A DNA stretch of 64,000 bases from assembly GCF_004115215.2 (NCBI RefSeq), contig NC_041738.1:51052172-51116171 (forward strand). Direction: 5' to 3'. The notes beneath the pieces were generated by a model that saw nothing but the letters and a program-made list of their open reading frames with translations, did no database searches and was not told the DNA's origin. A program made the position numbers and the translations under genes. Position 1 is the stretch's first letter, and each line of letters starts with the position of its first letter. Below are positions 22,726 to 35,700 of this stretch, piece after piece. This stretch comes from Ornithorhynchus anatinus (lineage: Eukaryota; Chordata; Mammalia; Monotremata; Ornithorhynchidae).

Positions 22726-22894
22726 ATTATTATTAACCTCACCCTCCCAGGCCACACGGGCCAATGACATGAAGAGTTGACGGCTTGCCGCCCTACCCTT
22801 CCACCCAGCGACGAACCCACAACCCAAGCACCAGGGCTTGTCTCCTTTCCACAGTAGATCCCCCATCCCACATAACCCATCAGAGTCCGCCTCG

Positions 22895-23035
22895 TTCAAT
22901 TCACTTCCATTTGACCGTATTTATTGAGCACTTGCTGGATGCAAAGCACTGTACTAAGCGCTTGGGAGAGTACAATATAACAATAAACACATTCCCTACC
23001 CGCAACGAGCGTACAGCCTAGAGGGAAACCTCTCA
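22895..23035 (-). repeat. LINE-2 3' end, antisense
   Basis: Contains gtatttattgagcacttgct, then gagagtacaatataacaata and the acagcctagaggg block. Confidence 0.75.
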
Positions 23036-23602
23036 TTAACCGCAACCTGAAGTGCAGAGGGGCGAGAGGGTCCTAAACGCTAAAGGTGTCCCTCTTGCCC
23101 GATTTTCCCCCCATGCCCAAGTGCTGTTTCTTCCCAAAATGACAGCCTGGGAGCTGGGTTCATTCTGGTGAAGAAGGTGTCTTCTCAGATGAGGAAGACT
23201 AGGGAAATCCCCTTGGTTCAGCATTTCCCAAGGGGGCGTCGGCCTGGGAAAGGACAGAAAAGAGATTTGTGTTATGACATCAAAGACCCTTTGCTCTTCC
23301 TCACTTTGATAACCATTCCCCAGGAAGCCATTCCTGCTGAATTTTGCCTCTTTCCCCTGCTAAAGCAGAGAGCAGAAAGAGTAGAGGCAGAAAGATTACA
23401 AGGCCTTCAACGTTTGGGGTCCTGGAGGCAGGGGGCTGAATAAGGTCATCTCTGGAGGAACATTTCAGGCATCAAAATCTGGGTCCCAAAGTTATCCTGA
23501 CATTGATTTTCCTTGCACCCTTTCCCACACTTCAGGAAGAACCACCCTCCAATGCTGTAAATCTCAGAACCCAGAACAACGGTCAAGCACAAGCTCCCCC
23601 AC

Positions 23603-23643
23603 TCCAAATAGAGCTGTCTGTCTGTCTGTCTGTCTGTCTGTCA
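23603..23643. repeat. (CTGT)n microsatellite
   Basis: About nine uninterrupted copies of the CTGT tetramer; likely polymorphic. Confidence 0.9.
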
Positions 23644-23723
23644 GTGTTCTGTTTGTGAGATCTGTGCTTCCCTGAGCCAGAGGCAGGGCCATCCCTTGAT
23701 ATGACTCTAATAACTTTCGGGTT

Positions 23724-24015
23724 GAGAAGCAGCATGGTGTAGAGGATAGAGCACGGGCCTGGGAATCAGAAGGTTATGGGTTCTAATGCCGGCTCCACCA
23801 CTTGCCTGCTGTGTGACCTTGGGCAAGTCACTTCACTTCTCTGGGCCTCAGTTACCTCAACTGAAAAATGGGGATTGAGACTGCGAGCCCACATGGGACA
23901 GGGACTGTGTCCAACAGGATTTGCATGTATCGACCCCAGTGCTTAGTACAGTGCCTTGGCACATAGTAAGTGTTTAACAAATACCACAATTATTAGTATG
24001 ATTATTATTTCAGGT
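23724..24015 (+). repeat. Mon-1 SINE, sense, full length
   Basis: Head gagaagcagcatggtgtaga, diverged A and B boxes (ggttctaatgccgg), body, and an ATT-rich tail. Confidence 0.88.
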
Positions 24016-24339
24016 TGTGAAACACAGATGCTCTGTAAGATCCTTCTGCCTCCATCTTAATCCCCCAACCACATCTCCCCTTCACCCAGGGGAAGGATGG
24101 AGGTGTACTAAATACATTTACCCCAGTCTCTACATGAGGCGGGAGTTGTAAAATGACAGATTCCACAGTCACCCCCAAAACATGTTCTCTCTATTGAGAA
24201 AAGGTGGAGGGGATCTCAAAAGAGTCATGATTTATTTGGTCCCTCGACTTACCATAACTTCCAGAGACTGGACCAGGTCCTGCTTGTCCTAACCCCTCAT
24301 ATGGTCCTGAGCAAAGATGGGAAAGGAGTAGGTATAAGA

Positions 24340-25140
24340 GGAGGGAGGGCCTCCCTTCTCAAATCCACCAAATCACATTCCCTCCCTACTTCCAAGGCCT
24401 TCCTTGAAGAGCCATCTTTTCTAGGAGGAAATGCCCGACTAATTCCTACCTCCTGGGTTAAGCCATTCCATTGACCGACTCACATGTCCATCCATCCATC
24501 CATCCATCCATCCATCCATCCATCCATCCATCCATCCATCCATCCATCCATTTATGTCACTGTTTATTTTTGTTCTCACCCTATCTATTCTTACTCTTGT
24601 TTCTATTGAAAATCTGGTCATTTGTTTCTGCCCATCTCCCCCATTTTCCTTGTATCTGCCCCTGTGCTTAGTTGGGAAGCACGGGCTTGGGAGTCAGAGG
24701 ACATGGTTCTAAACCCGACTCTGCCACTTGTTGCTGTGTGACCTTGGGCAAGCCACTTAACTTTTCTGTACCTCAGTGACCTCATCTGTAAAATGGGGAT
24801 AAAGACTGTGAGCCCCACAAGGGAAAACCTGATAATCTACTCTAGTGCTTAGAACAGTGCTTGGCACATAATAAGCGCTTTACAAATACCATAATTATTA
24901 CAGTGCTTGGCAGATAGTGAGCACTTAAATTCATCCTCCTTCCCAGCCCCACAGCACTTATGTATATACCTGTAACATATTGATTTATATTAATTTCTGT
25001 TTCCACCCCTGTAGACTGTAAGCTCATTGTGGGCAGGGAATGTGTCTGTTAATTGTTGTATTGTACTCTCCCAAGCGCTTAGTACAGTGTTGTGCATGCA
25101 GTAAGCGCTCAGCAAATATGATTTAATGAATAACAATTAT
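24340..25140 (+). repeat. LINE-2 3' end split by a (CCAT)n tract, then sense Mon-1
   Basis: LINE-2 3' sequence (24,340-24,480 and 24,552-24,665) is interrupted by about 16 copies of CCAT (24,487-24,551). A sense Mon-1 (24,673-24,905) and a LINE-2 tail (24,925-25,135) follow. Confidence 0.8.
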
Positions 25141-25769
25141 TGTTATTGTAAGCACCTTAAGGGTGGAGACTATGTCTTTCACTTCTACTGTATGTTCCCA
25201 TATACCCAGTGCAGTGCTCTGCTTATTTAGAGTTTGCTCACTAAATATGGGTGATATAGAGGAGGATGTATGAAGGTATCTCTCCGACACTTCTTAAGGG
25301 GCTGTGAATTTTTCCTCTCCAGGCACTTCTTCTCTTTCCCCCACAATCTCCTTCTGGCTACTCCATTTTTCTTCCTCCACTTCCTGAAATTCTACTCCCC
25401 TTTCTGGAACCCAGGTGTCCTCTTCCTTTACTTTCTTCAAAGACCTCATCAGTGAATCCTGCAAGTCCTCTGGGTGACTGTGCCCCCAAAGAGCTGACCG
25501 ACCTGCACCTCCGGGGGTTCCTCATCGTGGTTCTGGAGCCCACTGGGCAGCACCCGAGTCAACAGTGCTTCTCCCCTCCATTACCAGGGAGAGACTGGCT
25601 CCACAGGTGTGGGCTGAGCAGAAGCTGGCTACCTGCTTCCCCTCCACCCCCAGCACTGAGCCCACTTAAACCCGAAACAGTTCTGATTAAAGTGATGTTA
25701 CTGGGAGGTCAAGGACTATTCCCTCCCAGTAGCAATGTACTGTTAGAAAGAACTGGGCAAACCACTACA

Positions 25770-26235
25770 CTGTGAGTTCCTTGAAGGCAGGGATCTTGTC
25801 TACTGATTTTATTATAGTCTTCCAAAGACTTAGTGCTGTGCTCCAAACATAGCAGGTGCTCAGCAAACACTACTCATTGATTGAGATATTGCTGCCTTCT
25901 TGTTAAATTATTGAAGTGCTTTTATTGATTTTGCTTAGTTATAATAATTGTGATATTTAAGTGCTTACTCTATGCAAGACACTGTCCTAAGCAATGGGAT
26001 GGATGCAGACAAGACACAGTCCCTGTCCCACATGGGGCTCAAAGTCTCTATCCCCATTTTACAGATGAGGTAACTAAGGCAAAGAGAAGTTAAGTGACTT
26101 GCCCAAGGTCACACAGGAGAGAAGTGGCGGAACTGGGATTAGAACCCAGGTTCTTCTGATTCCCAGATCCGTGCTCTATCCACTGGGCCATGCTGCTTCT
26201 CTTATTTAGTTATTAGTTATTTATTTATTTATTTA
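25770..26235. repeat. LINE-2 tail and antisense Mon-1
   Basis: Sense LINE-2 tail 25,770-25,890; antisense Mon-1 25,940-26,207 with an intact head; then a short (TTTA)n run to 26,235. Confidence 0.8.
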
Positions 26236-26506
26236 GCTGGTTATTTCCCGGTGTGCCTGTGTTCCCCTGTGGGCCAAAAACCAGGTCTGATTTGTGCAAG
26301 TAAACTCATCGAATGTCAGAAATCTCAGGTGCAACTGGGGAGAAGCCTCTCACCCCAGGGAGTAGGAAAGCTGCAAAGAAGACGGCTTTCACCTTTGGAG
26401 TTACTCACCATATTTTCCTGCCATGGGACTCTCAGTCCTGTCCCAAAAGAGCCACCAGGCTGAGCACCGTAGGAAACTTGGGGAATACCTGGGGAAGCAT
26501 CAGTAA

Positions 26507-26735
26507 TTTATTGCTGCTGTCTCAGTACCTGGTTCTCCTCCACCAGCCTCAACTGCCCTCCCAGAATGCAGGTGTCTGGTCCCGTCCCCTCTGGGATGAT
26601 CTCTGGCTGTCTCCCAGTTCCAGGAGATGCTTCTGAAACCAGACTAATCCCAAATCCATTGTTCGTAGCTTTAGCCCCACAGTCCAGAGAGAGTCTTCCC
26701 AAACTGGAGCCAACAGGCCAGGAGGGGGAGGGATT
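26507..26735 (-). other. GREP1: GREP1 terminal exon region, frame unresolved, with AATAAA
   Basis: A minus-strand AATAAA lies at 26,507-26,512. Two plausible acceptors, a pyrimidine tract ending TTATTTTAG near 26,735 and one ending GGCTCCAG near 26,706, give different short tails. A third frame (ATNNGFGISLVSEASPGTG onward) looks the most Gly-rich but lacks a good phase-1 acceptor. I cannot choose between them. Confidence 0.35.
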
Positions 26736-29700
26736 CTAAAATAAGGGAGACGTATAACTTTCTGAAAACCTGTGCCCCATCCCTCCACCCCAGGATGAGT
26801 CCTTGTGGGTCTCTGCGTTCCTTCTGCCCCTCCAAGTCTGCCCACAATTTAAGACCCAGGAGTCCTAGGCAACCTGTCTTCCTCAGGATCAAAATGTCTC
26901 AGTTTTTCTCCTTTTTCTGCTTGTGAGGAGCGCAACGCTCCTGTCTGGACTCTTACCATTTCCATATCCCACAGATGTTCCAGGGCCTCCGGGGCGATAT
27001 CCTGTAAAAGCCAAAGATACCATACAATCTGGATGAAAGTTCTCCCCTGGGCAGGTGTCCCCCTTCCCCTTAGATCTACCCCAATCCATTCCTCCACATT
27101 TCCTGGGGAATTTGTCTGTGATGCCCCTCTTTCCACCCCTAAACCCCACTGGAACAATGTATTCAAATGTCACCATTGCTGTATCCACTGGCTGGGTAAC
27201 TCCCTGCCACAGGGAAACCTAAAAGAGGAAGAGGGAAGAGAGCGGGGGATATTGGAGGAACCATAGCCTTAGGGCCCAGCAGTTCAGCCTCTGGACCCTT
27301 TAAAAGCTCACCTGGCTGGATCTGGCTTCCTAGAAAGGTTCTGGCTCCAAACCCATTCCTGTGACCTGTGGGAAGAGGGATGGAAGGGGGTGCTGGGGCG
27401 GCAGCCACGTCTGCTAGGGAAAAGTTAGGGAGACAGAGCTGTGACCGTCAGACACCAAACAGCAAAAGAGAGGGAGAGAAGAGAGAATGAAAAAGAGAAA
27501 GAGGGAGGTTGAAAGAGACAGAGAGAGATTGAAAGAGATAGTGAGCACGTTCCATCGAAAGAGGTCAGGAGACTCAATCAATCAATCAATCAGTGGTATT
27601 TACTGAGCATCAGTTAGGTACAGAGCACTGTACTAAGATCTTAGGAGAGTACAATATAATAGAATTAGCAGACACATTCTCCTTAAAGACGCGGGACAGA
27701 GGTGTGGTGAAAGACTAGGGGAGAGAGGTGTGGTGAAAGATTAGATCCACCCACAAGACTCCATTTCCCCTCCTTTTTTAAAGTAGTATTTGTTAAGTGC
27801 TTACTATGTGTCAAGCGCGGTACTTAGCACTGGGGTAGATTAAAGAATTTGGATGGACACAGTTACTTTCCCACTTGGGGCTCATAGTCTAAATAAGAGG
27901 GAGGACAGGTATCGAACCCCCATTTTACAGAGGAGAAAATTGAGACACAGAAAGATTACATGACTTGCCCACGGTCATGTATCAGGCTTGGGAGTCAGAA
28001 GGCCCTGGGTTCTAATCCTGCCTCACCACTTGTCTGCTGTGTGACCTTTGGCAAGTCACTTCACTTCTCTAGACTGTAAGATCATTATGGGAAGGGAAGA
28101 TTAACATTCTGTTAATTCTGTTGTACTGTACTCTTCCAAGTGCTTAGACAAGTGCTCTGTACATAGTAAGCGCTCAATGCTCAATAATTACCACTGACTG
28201 ACTGATACTCGGTGCCTCAGTTACCTTATCAATAAAATAAGGATTAAGACTGTGAGTCTCATGTGGGACATGGATTGTGTCCAAACTGATTAGCTTGTAT
28301 CTACCCCAGCACTTACTGCCTGGCACTCAGTAAGCATTTAACAAATACCATCCAAAAAAAAAAAAAAGAAAAGGGGCAGAGCAGGGATTAGAATCCAGGT
28401 TCTCTGACTCCCAAAACCATACTCTTTTAATTCATTCAACCATATTTATTAAGTGCTTACTGTGTTAAACGCTTGGGAAAGTACAATGCAACAATAAACT
28501 GTGACAATCCCTGCCCACAATAAGTTCACAGTCAGAGCTCTTTCCACTAGGCCAAGCATCTTCTCGCACCCCACCCCTCCAATAATCTATGCCTTCTGCC
28601 TCCGGCCCCCCTTGTCGTGGATTCTAATCCCAGCTCCGCGACTTGTCAGCTGGGTGGCTTTGGGCAAGTCACTTCACTTCTCTGTGCTTCAGTGACCTCA
28701 TCTGTAAAATGGGGATGAAGACTACGAGCCTCACGTGGGACAACCTGATAACCTTGTATCCATCCCAGTGCTTGGAACGGTGCTCGGCACATAGTAAATG
28801 CTTAACAAATTCCATTATTATTATTGCTGTTATTATTGATGACGAGTGCCACCCCCGGGGGAGACTCCAGGAACCGGGCCGTTCCTGTAACCTGTGATGG
28901 ACACAAGCAGAAAGGGTGGCTGGGCCGGGTTGGGCCGGGTTGGGTCTGGTTGGGCCTGGGGTTGGGGCGACCTCTGCTGGGGAACGGGGAACCTTGGCGA
29001 GAGGACGAGTGGCAAAGAGAGGAAGGAAATAATAATAATGGTGCTATTTGTTAAGCACTATGTGCAAAGCACTGTTCTAAGGGCTGGGGGGATACTAGCC
29101 GATCAGGATGGCCCACGGGGGGCTCCCAGTTTTAATCCCCATTTTACAGATGAGGTCCCTGAGGCACAGAGAAATGAAGGGACTTGCCCAAAGTCACACA
29201 GCGGGCAAGCGAAGCCACAAGAGGGGCAACTAGTGAAATCCTACCTGCTTTCTGAGGTTTCGAACCACCGCCAAAGCCTGAAGGGAAAAACCGGGAAGAG
29301 GTTAAGTGAAAGTCATACCCTAAATTTCCCTTTTAAACTCAGCTGATTTCTCTGCTCCCCTCCGTTCTAGACTTCAGATCCTGTTGCTTCACCAGAACCC
29401 AAGCCTCCCACCCTGGAGCCCCTAAACCCTCCCTCTGCCTCCATGCTTATTTGCTCCACGGCCATTCCGAGCCCCATGCCCTGTGGAGAGATTGGGGGTT
29501 GGCTTGTTGCTAGGAAGTGACAGGGTGGCTAGTAGGACAGGGTCAGAGTTGAGGGAGCAGATGAAAGGGGTAAGATCGAGATGGAAAACGGTGATCGAGT
29601 TTGGGAACAGAGTTGGGGTTAGATGAGATAAAGTTGGCCAGATGGAGGGAATGTTTCCTCAGGTCCTGGTCACCTGAATTTCCTGAATGACTCCTCTGTG

Positions 29701-32700
29701 GTTCCCACCCCAGTGGGAGGCCTTGGTGAGGAAACAAAGCTAAGACTTCATCAAAAGGAGCCAGCAAAAGAAAGGAGAGGTGACAGCTTAAGCAGATCTC
29801 CCCATGCCTAAAGCCCTGAGCGTTCAGATCTCCCTCCCCAAAATCGCTCCTCTCTTGGAACTTAGGTATTCCACTTTGCAAGTCCTGGTAATTTCTCCAA
29901 GAACTCAATCTCTTGCCCAAAGTCAATATCCTGCTCTCACACCTGGCTCTTCCTTGAACCCAGATATCCTACCTTTGAGCCCCAAGCTTTCCCTCCCCTG
30001 TTTAAAAAGCATAAAAAATTTAGCACATTCTTGTATGGATAAAACCAAGAGGGGAAAAAAAGCTGCAATTTGCAAGGGCTTTTTGCAGGAATAAAGAAGA
30101 CATTTATCAAGCAACAGAGTAGAATGTTATTTGGATAAATGGGGAGAAAATGCTGAAAGGTGATACTTAGAAAGGCAGAGGCCATTAAAGCTTTTTTACT
30201 GGCATAATACAAACATAATTGAACAGGTGATAGGAGGATAATAATTTAAACTAGGATAGCTTGATGATAACTTTAACAACCTACCTAGATCAGCAGAAAT
30301 TGAAAACTTGAATTCTGGAGAATTTAAGGAATTAGTGAACAGTGTTGCAGAACCATAAACTATTGTTTTGGGGAACTCAATGAGGGCAGAAGCTGTTCCC
30401 TCAAATTGAGAAAGGATAAAAGTAGTTCCCATCTTTAATCAATCAACCAATCTTTCAATCATATTTACTGAGTGCTTACTGTGTTCAAAGCACTCTACTA
30501 AGCATTTGGGAGAGTATAATACAACAGAGTGGCACACACATTCCTCACCCACAAGGAGCTTGCAATCTAGCCATTAACATAAATAAATTATGGGTATAAT
30601 AAAATAAATGACACAGATACAGATATCTTTTAAAAAAAAGGAAAAATGATGATCCTGAAAACTATAGGCTGGTGTGTTTCACAGTGATTCCTGGGAAGAT
30701 ATAAGGATAAACAGTACTCTGCCCACAGTAAGTGCTCAATAAATAGCACTGAATGGTTGATTGACACATCTCAGCAAGCAGTCTGTCAAGTTATAGTTTG
30801 CTGTTATGCTCACCCCTCCAATTAGATTCCCCGAGAGCAGAAGCCAGGTCTGTTCTTTAACGTGTGCCCCAAGGGGTCTAAAGGTCCTGGCTGAACTGGG
30901 CCAGCTCGCTGATTGTCGGATTGGCCTGTTGGGCCTGCTAGACCTGCTGGACAGACAGATCAAGAGCCAGTCATACCCAGACAACTTAATTCCCCTTTAA
31001 TGGTCCAGCGGCAGTCCTTGAAGGAAGGAATAAAGTGGCTGAACTCTATAATTATTTTTTTAAGTTTTATTCTTACTATGTACCAGGCACTGTACAAAGT
31101 ACTGGGGTAGGTACAAGCTAAGCAGTTGGACACAGTCCCTGTCCCACTTGGGGCTCACTGTCGTAAACCCCATTTTACAGATGAGAAGTGAAGTGACTTG
31201 CCCAGTGTCAAACAGCTGACAACTGGCAGAGCCAGGACCAGAACCCAGTTTCTCTGACTCCTCACCTGTGCTCTATCCACTAGGCCATGCTGCTTCTTTA
31301 CTGAAGTACAGCCTTTGGTTCTGTCCTAGAGGATCCCCTACATCAACTAACTTGAAAGACATCATGGGTGGGGTTCATTCATTAATTGCATCGTATTTAT
31401 TGCACACCTATGTGCAAAGTATTGTACTAAGCATTTGAGAGAGTACGAATGTAACAATAAACAGGCACATTCCCTTCCCACAACAAGCTTACAGTCTAGA
31501 GGGAGCCATTCTCCTGAGGATGGGGGCACAACTACCAAAGAAGAATCACCTTCAACCTCCCCTGAAGAGGAATGCAGGCCCACAGACTTATGTGGACTGG
31601 CGTCATTTCCCATCTTTACCAAGTTGCACTCACATCTATTTAAAGTCTCCTTAGCATTCATGTATTTATATCTGCTCAATTTACTTATTTAGATCATCCT
31701 AGTTGTACATATTTTTATGTTTATCTCCCCTTTTGGAGTGTGAATCCAGTCCATTATTCTGTACTTCCCAAGTAGCTAGTACGGTGAGAATACCCTCAGT
31801 GAGTTTGTAGATGATAAAAAGTTGTGTGGGTTTGTTCACACCTCAAGGCAGGAATTGCAATCAAAGCCTTTTACTTAAAATCTTTACCTGGTCTATAAAA
31901 ACCAGGACAAAATTCACCAGGGAGAGGAGTTTCTTTAAGCTTGAAAGATAATTGGGAAAAACCCAAGAATGTGCTGAGGAAAGATGTAAGAACAAGACCA
32001 CTGCCGTTCATGTGTCAGTTTATCAATCAGTGATATTTTTTGAGCAATTATTTTGTGCAGAGCACTGTACTGAGCATTTGGGAGAGTGCAATATAAAAGA
32101 GTTAGTAGATATGTTCCCTGCCCACAATTAACTTACAGTCTAGATATAATGCATCAGATCAGTGATCCATCCAGCCCATTATTTAGTCTCCAAAACACTT
32201 GGAGAAACAGTATGATGGTTGCCCTGTCCTGCACAGTAATACAGGAAAAGATCTGGGGGTCATAATGTACCACAAACTGAGTGTGCACCAGTATTATATT
32301 GCCAGAATTTAAAAAGCCAACATGCTACTGTACTGGGATGCATGAAACAAAAAAAAGTATGGGTGTAGGAGTTGAGAATTAATTTTAGAATTCTCAACAA
32401 TGGTCTGACCATTGTTAGACAATTATCTTTTACTTTAGCTTCAGGGAGTATCATGAAGCAGAGCAATTAAATAACCAGAGCCCCAAAATTCAGATGCATG
32501 AAGTTAAAAGAGTTGGGTTTATTTAATCTGGAGAAAAGAAAGCTGAGGAAGAAGCACCAATTGTCTTCAAATATATGAAGATCATTAGGAGATACAATCA
32601 GTTATTTTCCATATCTACAGAAATGGAGATGATAGGAAATGATATGACAGGATAAAAAATGACAGAATGATAGGAAATGCTTAAATTGTAGTAAGAGAAG

Positions 32701-35700
32701 TTCAGGTTAGACATAAGGAAGAACCTCTCATTAGGGAAATGAAAACCAGGGGCCGAGGCAATGGAGTCTACCAACTCTTTTGCACCTTACTCTCTCAGGC
32801 ACTTAGTACAGTGTTCTGCATACAGTAAATGCTCAATATTTACCATTGATTGATTGAGTCTCCATCCCTGGAGCCAGTTAAGAGCAATAGAAAAAGCATT
32901 TTGCTTGAGGTGGCTGAGGGGTTGGAGAGGCTAAGATGGAGTTGGGCTTGGGAGGAGAGGGACTGAGCAGGATTTCATGGTTGTTTAGGATGAGGAGTGA
33001 CCTTCTAGAGTACCCCACTTGCTCACCTGACTTCCCCATGGGTCCTCCAGTTCCAGCTCCTGGAGAAGCCCCTGTGGAAAAGATCGTCATCATCAATAGT
33101 ATTTACCAAGCACTTACTGAGTTCAGAGCACTGTAGTAAGTGTTTGGAAGAGTACACTACAACAGTGTTGATAGACACATTTCCTGCCCACAATTAGCTT
33201 ACAGACAAGAGGGATAGAGACCCAGTTCTGCTCCTGCCCAAAGAATTCAGATAATCCAGCTACCCCACTTTAACACTCTCCTCCTCAGGACCAGGCCCTT
33301 GACCCTTCTTCCCTAACCTCCCTTCCATTCCTCCACACCTCTCAGAGCAGTAATTCCACATCCAAGCCCAAGACACCCTGGCCCCTGTCTATAAGTGGTT
33401 CCAATCATCTCTCTTGAATCAGCCTCCTGCTTTCAGCCTTCCTGTCTCACCTGGAAGGGGCCCCACTTCAGGGAAGACTGCAGCTCCTAGCCCATAGCTT
33501 GGTGGGGAGAGAGACAGAGACCAGGTGAAGCCTCATCTGGGGAAGTGGGGAGACTAGGGGAAAGAGGAAAGAGAAAGCAGAGAGACTGAGAATAGGCAGA
33601 GTGAAGCCTCACCAGCTTGTGGAGGTTTTGAACCAATGACAAGGCCTGAGGAGGGAAAGAAGGGAAAGTGTGGTCAGAGTAGCCCACACCGGGATCCTGT
33701 CTCCCTGGGGAGAACACTCTCTGCCTAACCTGGAGGCTTGTTGGATCCTGAGAGGGTCCCGGGGGTACTGGCAAGGGGAGGCCCAGAGATCTGGGTTGGA
33801 CAGTGCTCAGCCTGATCTGGAGGGGTTTGAGAGGTCAAAGGTCATAGTGAGCCCCAGGACATTCTAGCCAGGTCTGGGCCAGCTCAAGGGGGCTGAAGCC
33901 TGGACCTCTAGAAGACATCCTTATCTGAGTCAGGCACACTTCCTCAAGGCTGCCTGGTCCAAGGGCCCCCCTTCTGAGGGCGAGAGTAGGTGCATTCCCA
34001 GTCCTGGTCTGGCTGACCATGATGACCTTCCTGAACTCCTGGGACCTGACTCTTCCCCTGAGCCCACCGTCACTGCTGCCAAGTGATGCCACTTTGGGGC
34101 TGCAAATTGGTGTGTCCACACTTTGTCCCCAGAGTCCAAAATGCTCAGCTCTGCCTCTGCAGGGAGCTGGGCCCCACCAGGACCAGCCAGAACCTGCTCC
34201 CAGAGGCTGAGGATAGAAGGAGCCTGCTCTGAACTGTGAGGGAGGGGTAGTTACTTTATCTTCCCCTGCCCTCTCCTCTTTACTACGGATTTCAGATCCC
34301 AGGGGAACCCTGCTCTGAGCCCCGTCCTCCTCCCCCACTTCTGTTCTGTGATCTCCCTGAACCCCGATCCCTTCAGGAGAAGAGTGGGGCTCACGTGATA
34401 AGAGAAGGGAGCAATGCCCCTTGGAAGAGTCAGTGGAATCATGAGGCGGGGAGGGGAAAGATTGGAACTAGCCTGATGAAGATGGAGAATGTGAGCCCCA
34501 TGTGGGACAAGAACTGTGTCCAAATTGATTGACTTGTGCCTCCCCAAGCGATTAGAATAGTGCTTTACTCAGCATAAACACTTAAACATCACAATAATAA
34601 TAATGATAAAAATAACAATAACAGGGTTGAGTCTGGATGGAATTTCTCTTTTGGGAATAGAGTTTCCCTCCTAACCCTCTTATCTCACCTGCTTTTCCAG
34701 CGGGACTCCTGGTTTCAGGCCCAGTGTTGATGGGATGTCCTAGGAAGGACACAGAAGAGGTACCCCATCAGAGTGACCCAGAGATGGGAAGAGAAGGAGG
34801 AGGTAGGGCCAAGTCTAGAATCTTTAATCTTCCTTGAACCCCACTCCCAGCTGACTCCCCAAGTCCCTGTCTGCCTCTCTCCCAGAACCCTGGGCACGGC
34901 TCCATTTCCCTCCCAGGTCCTCGGATTTGCTGGCTCTGGACCTTTGCTGAGCAGCAAAGTGGGGCTGGAGGAGGGTGGGACTGGAGCAATGAGGCAGGAG
35001 CTGGGAGAGGAAATGGGTGGGGGACAGGTCTGACAGGGTTAGAAATGGAATTTGGAATGGAAGAGTGAGGTTGTTGGGAGAGATGGAGGTAGGATTGGAG
35101 AATCAATCTATCAGTTGAGAAAAGCAGCACGGTCTAGTGGAAGGAGCACAGATCTGGGAATCAGAGGACCTAGTTTCTAATCCTAGGCTCCGTCACTTGC
35201 TGGGTGTGTGACCTGGGGTGAGTCACTTCACTTCTCTATACCTCAGTTTCCTCACCTGTAAAATGGGGCTTAAATACCAGTTCTCCCCCGTGAGACTGGG
35301 AGCCCCATGAGGGAAGAGGACTGTGTCCATCCTAATTATCTTGTCTCTACACCAGTGCTCAGTATAATGAGAGGCACAAAGTAAGCCCTTAACAAATATC
35401 ATAATTACAATAAGCACTTAACAGTACCATTATTATTATTGTTATTTATTATTCTGAGGTGGAGAAGGCTAAATCTCCCGTTATCTCTGAATGCTCCCAC
35501 TGACCTGTCTTCTCCACTGGAAGCCCAACTCCTGAACCCTGATCTGTTGGCAGCCCCTGTGTGGGGGACAAGATGGAGACAGTCAGAGGGCTCAGCCACA
35601 GTTCTACTCATCCTTGTTCATTCAGTTTCCCTTCCAGATTCCACTGTTTTCCAGGACCCCCAGCTCCCCTCTCAACAGCCACAAGCCCACCCTCAAGGTG

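Noticed and set aside
24487-24551. CRISPR-like or minisatellite array
   Set aside because: Plain (CCAT)n microsatellite in a eukaryotic genome.
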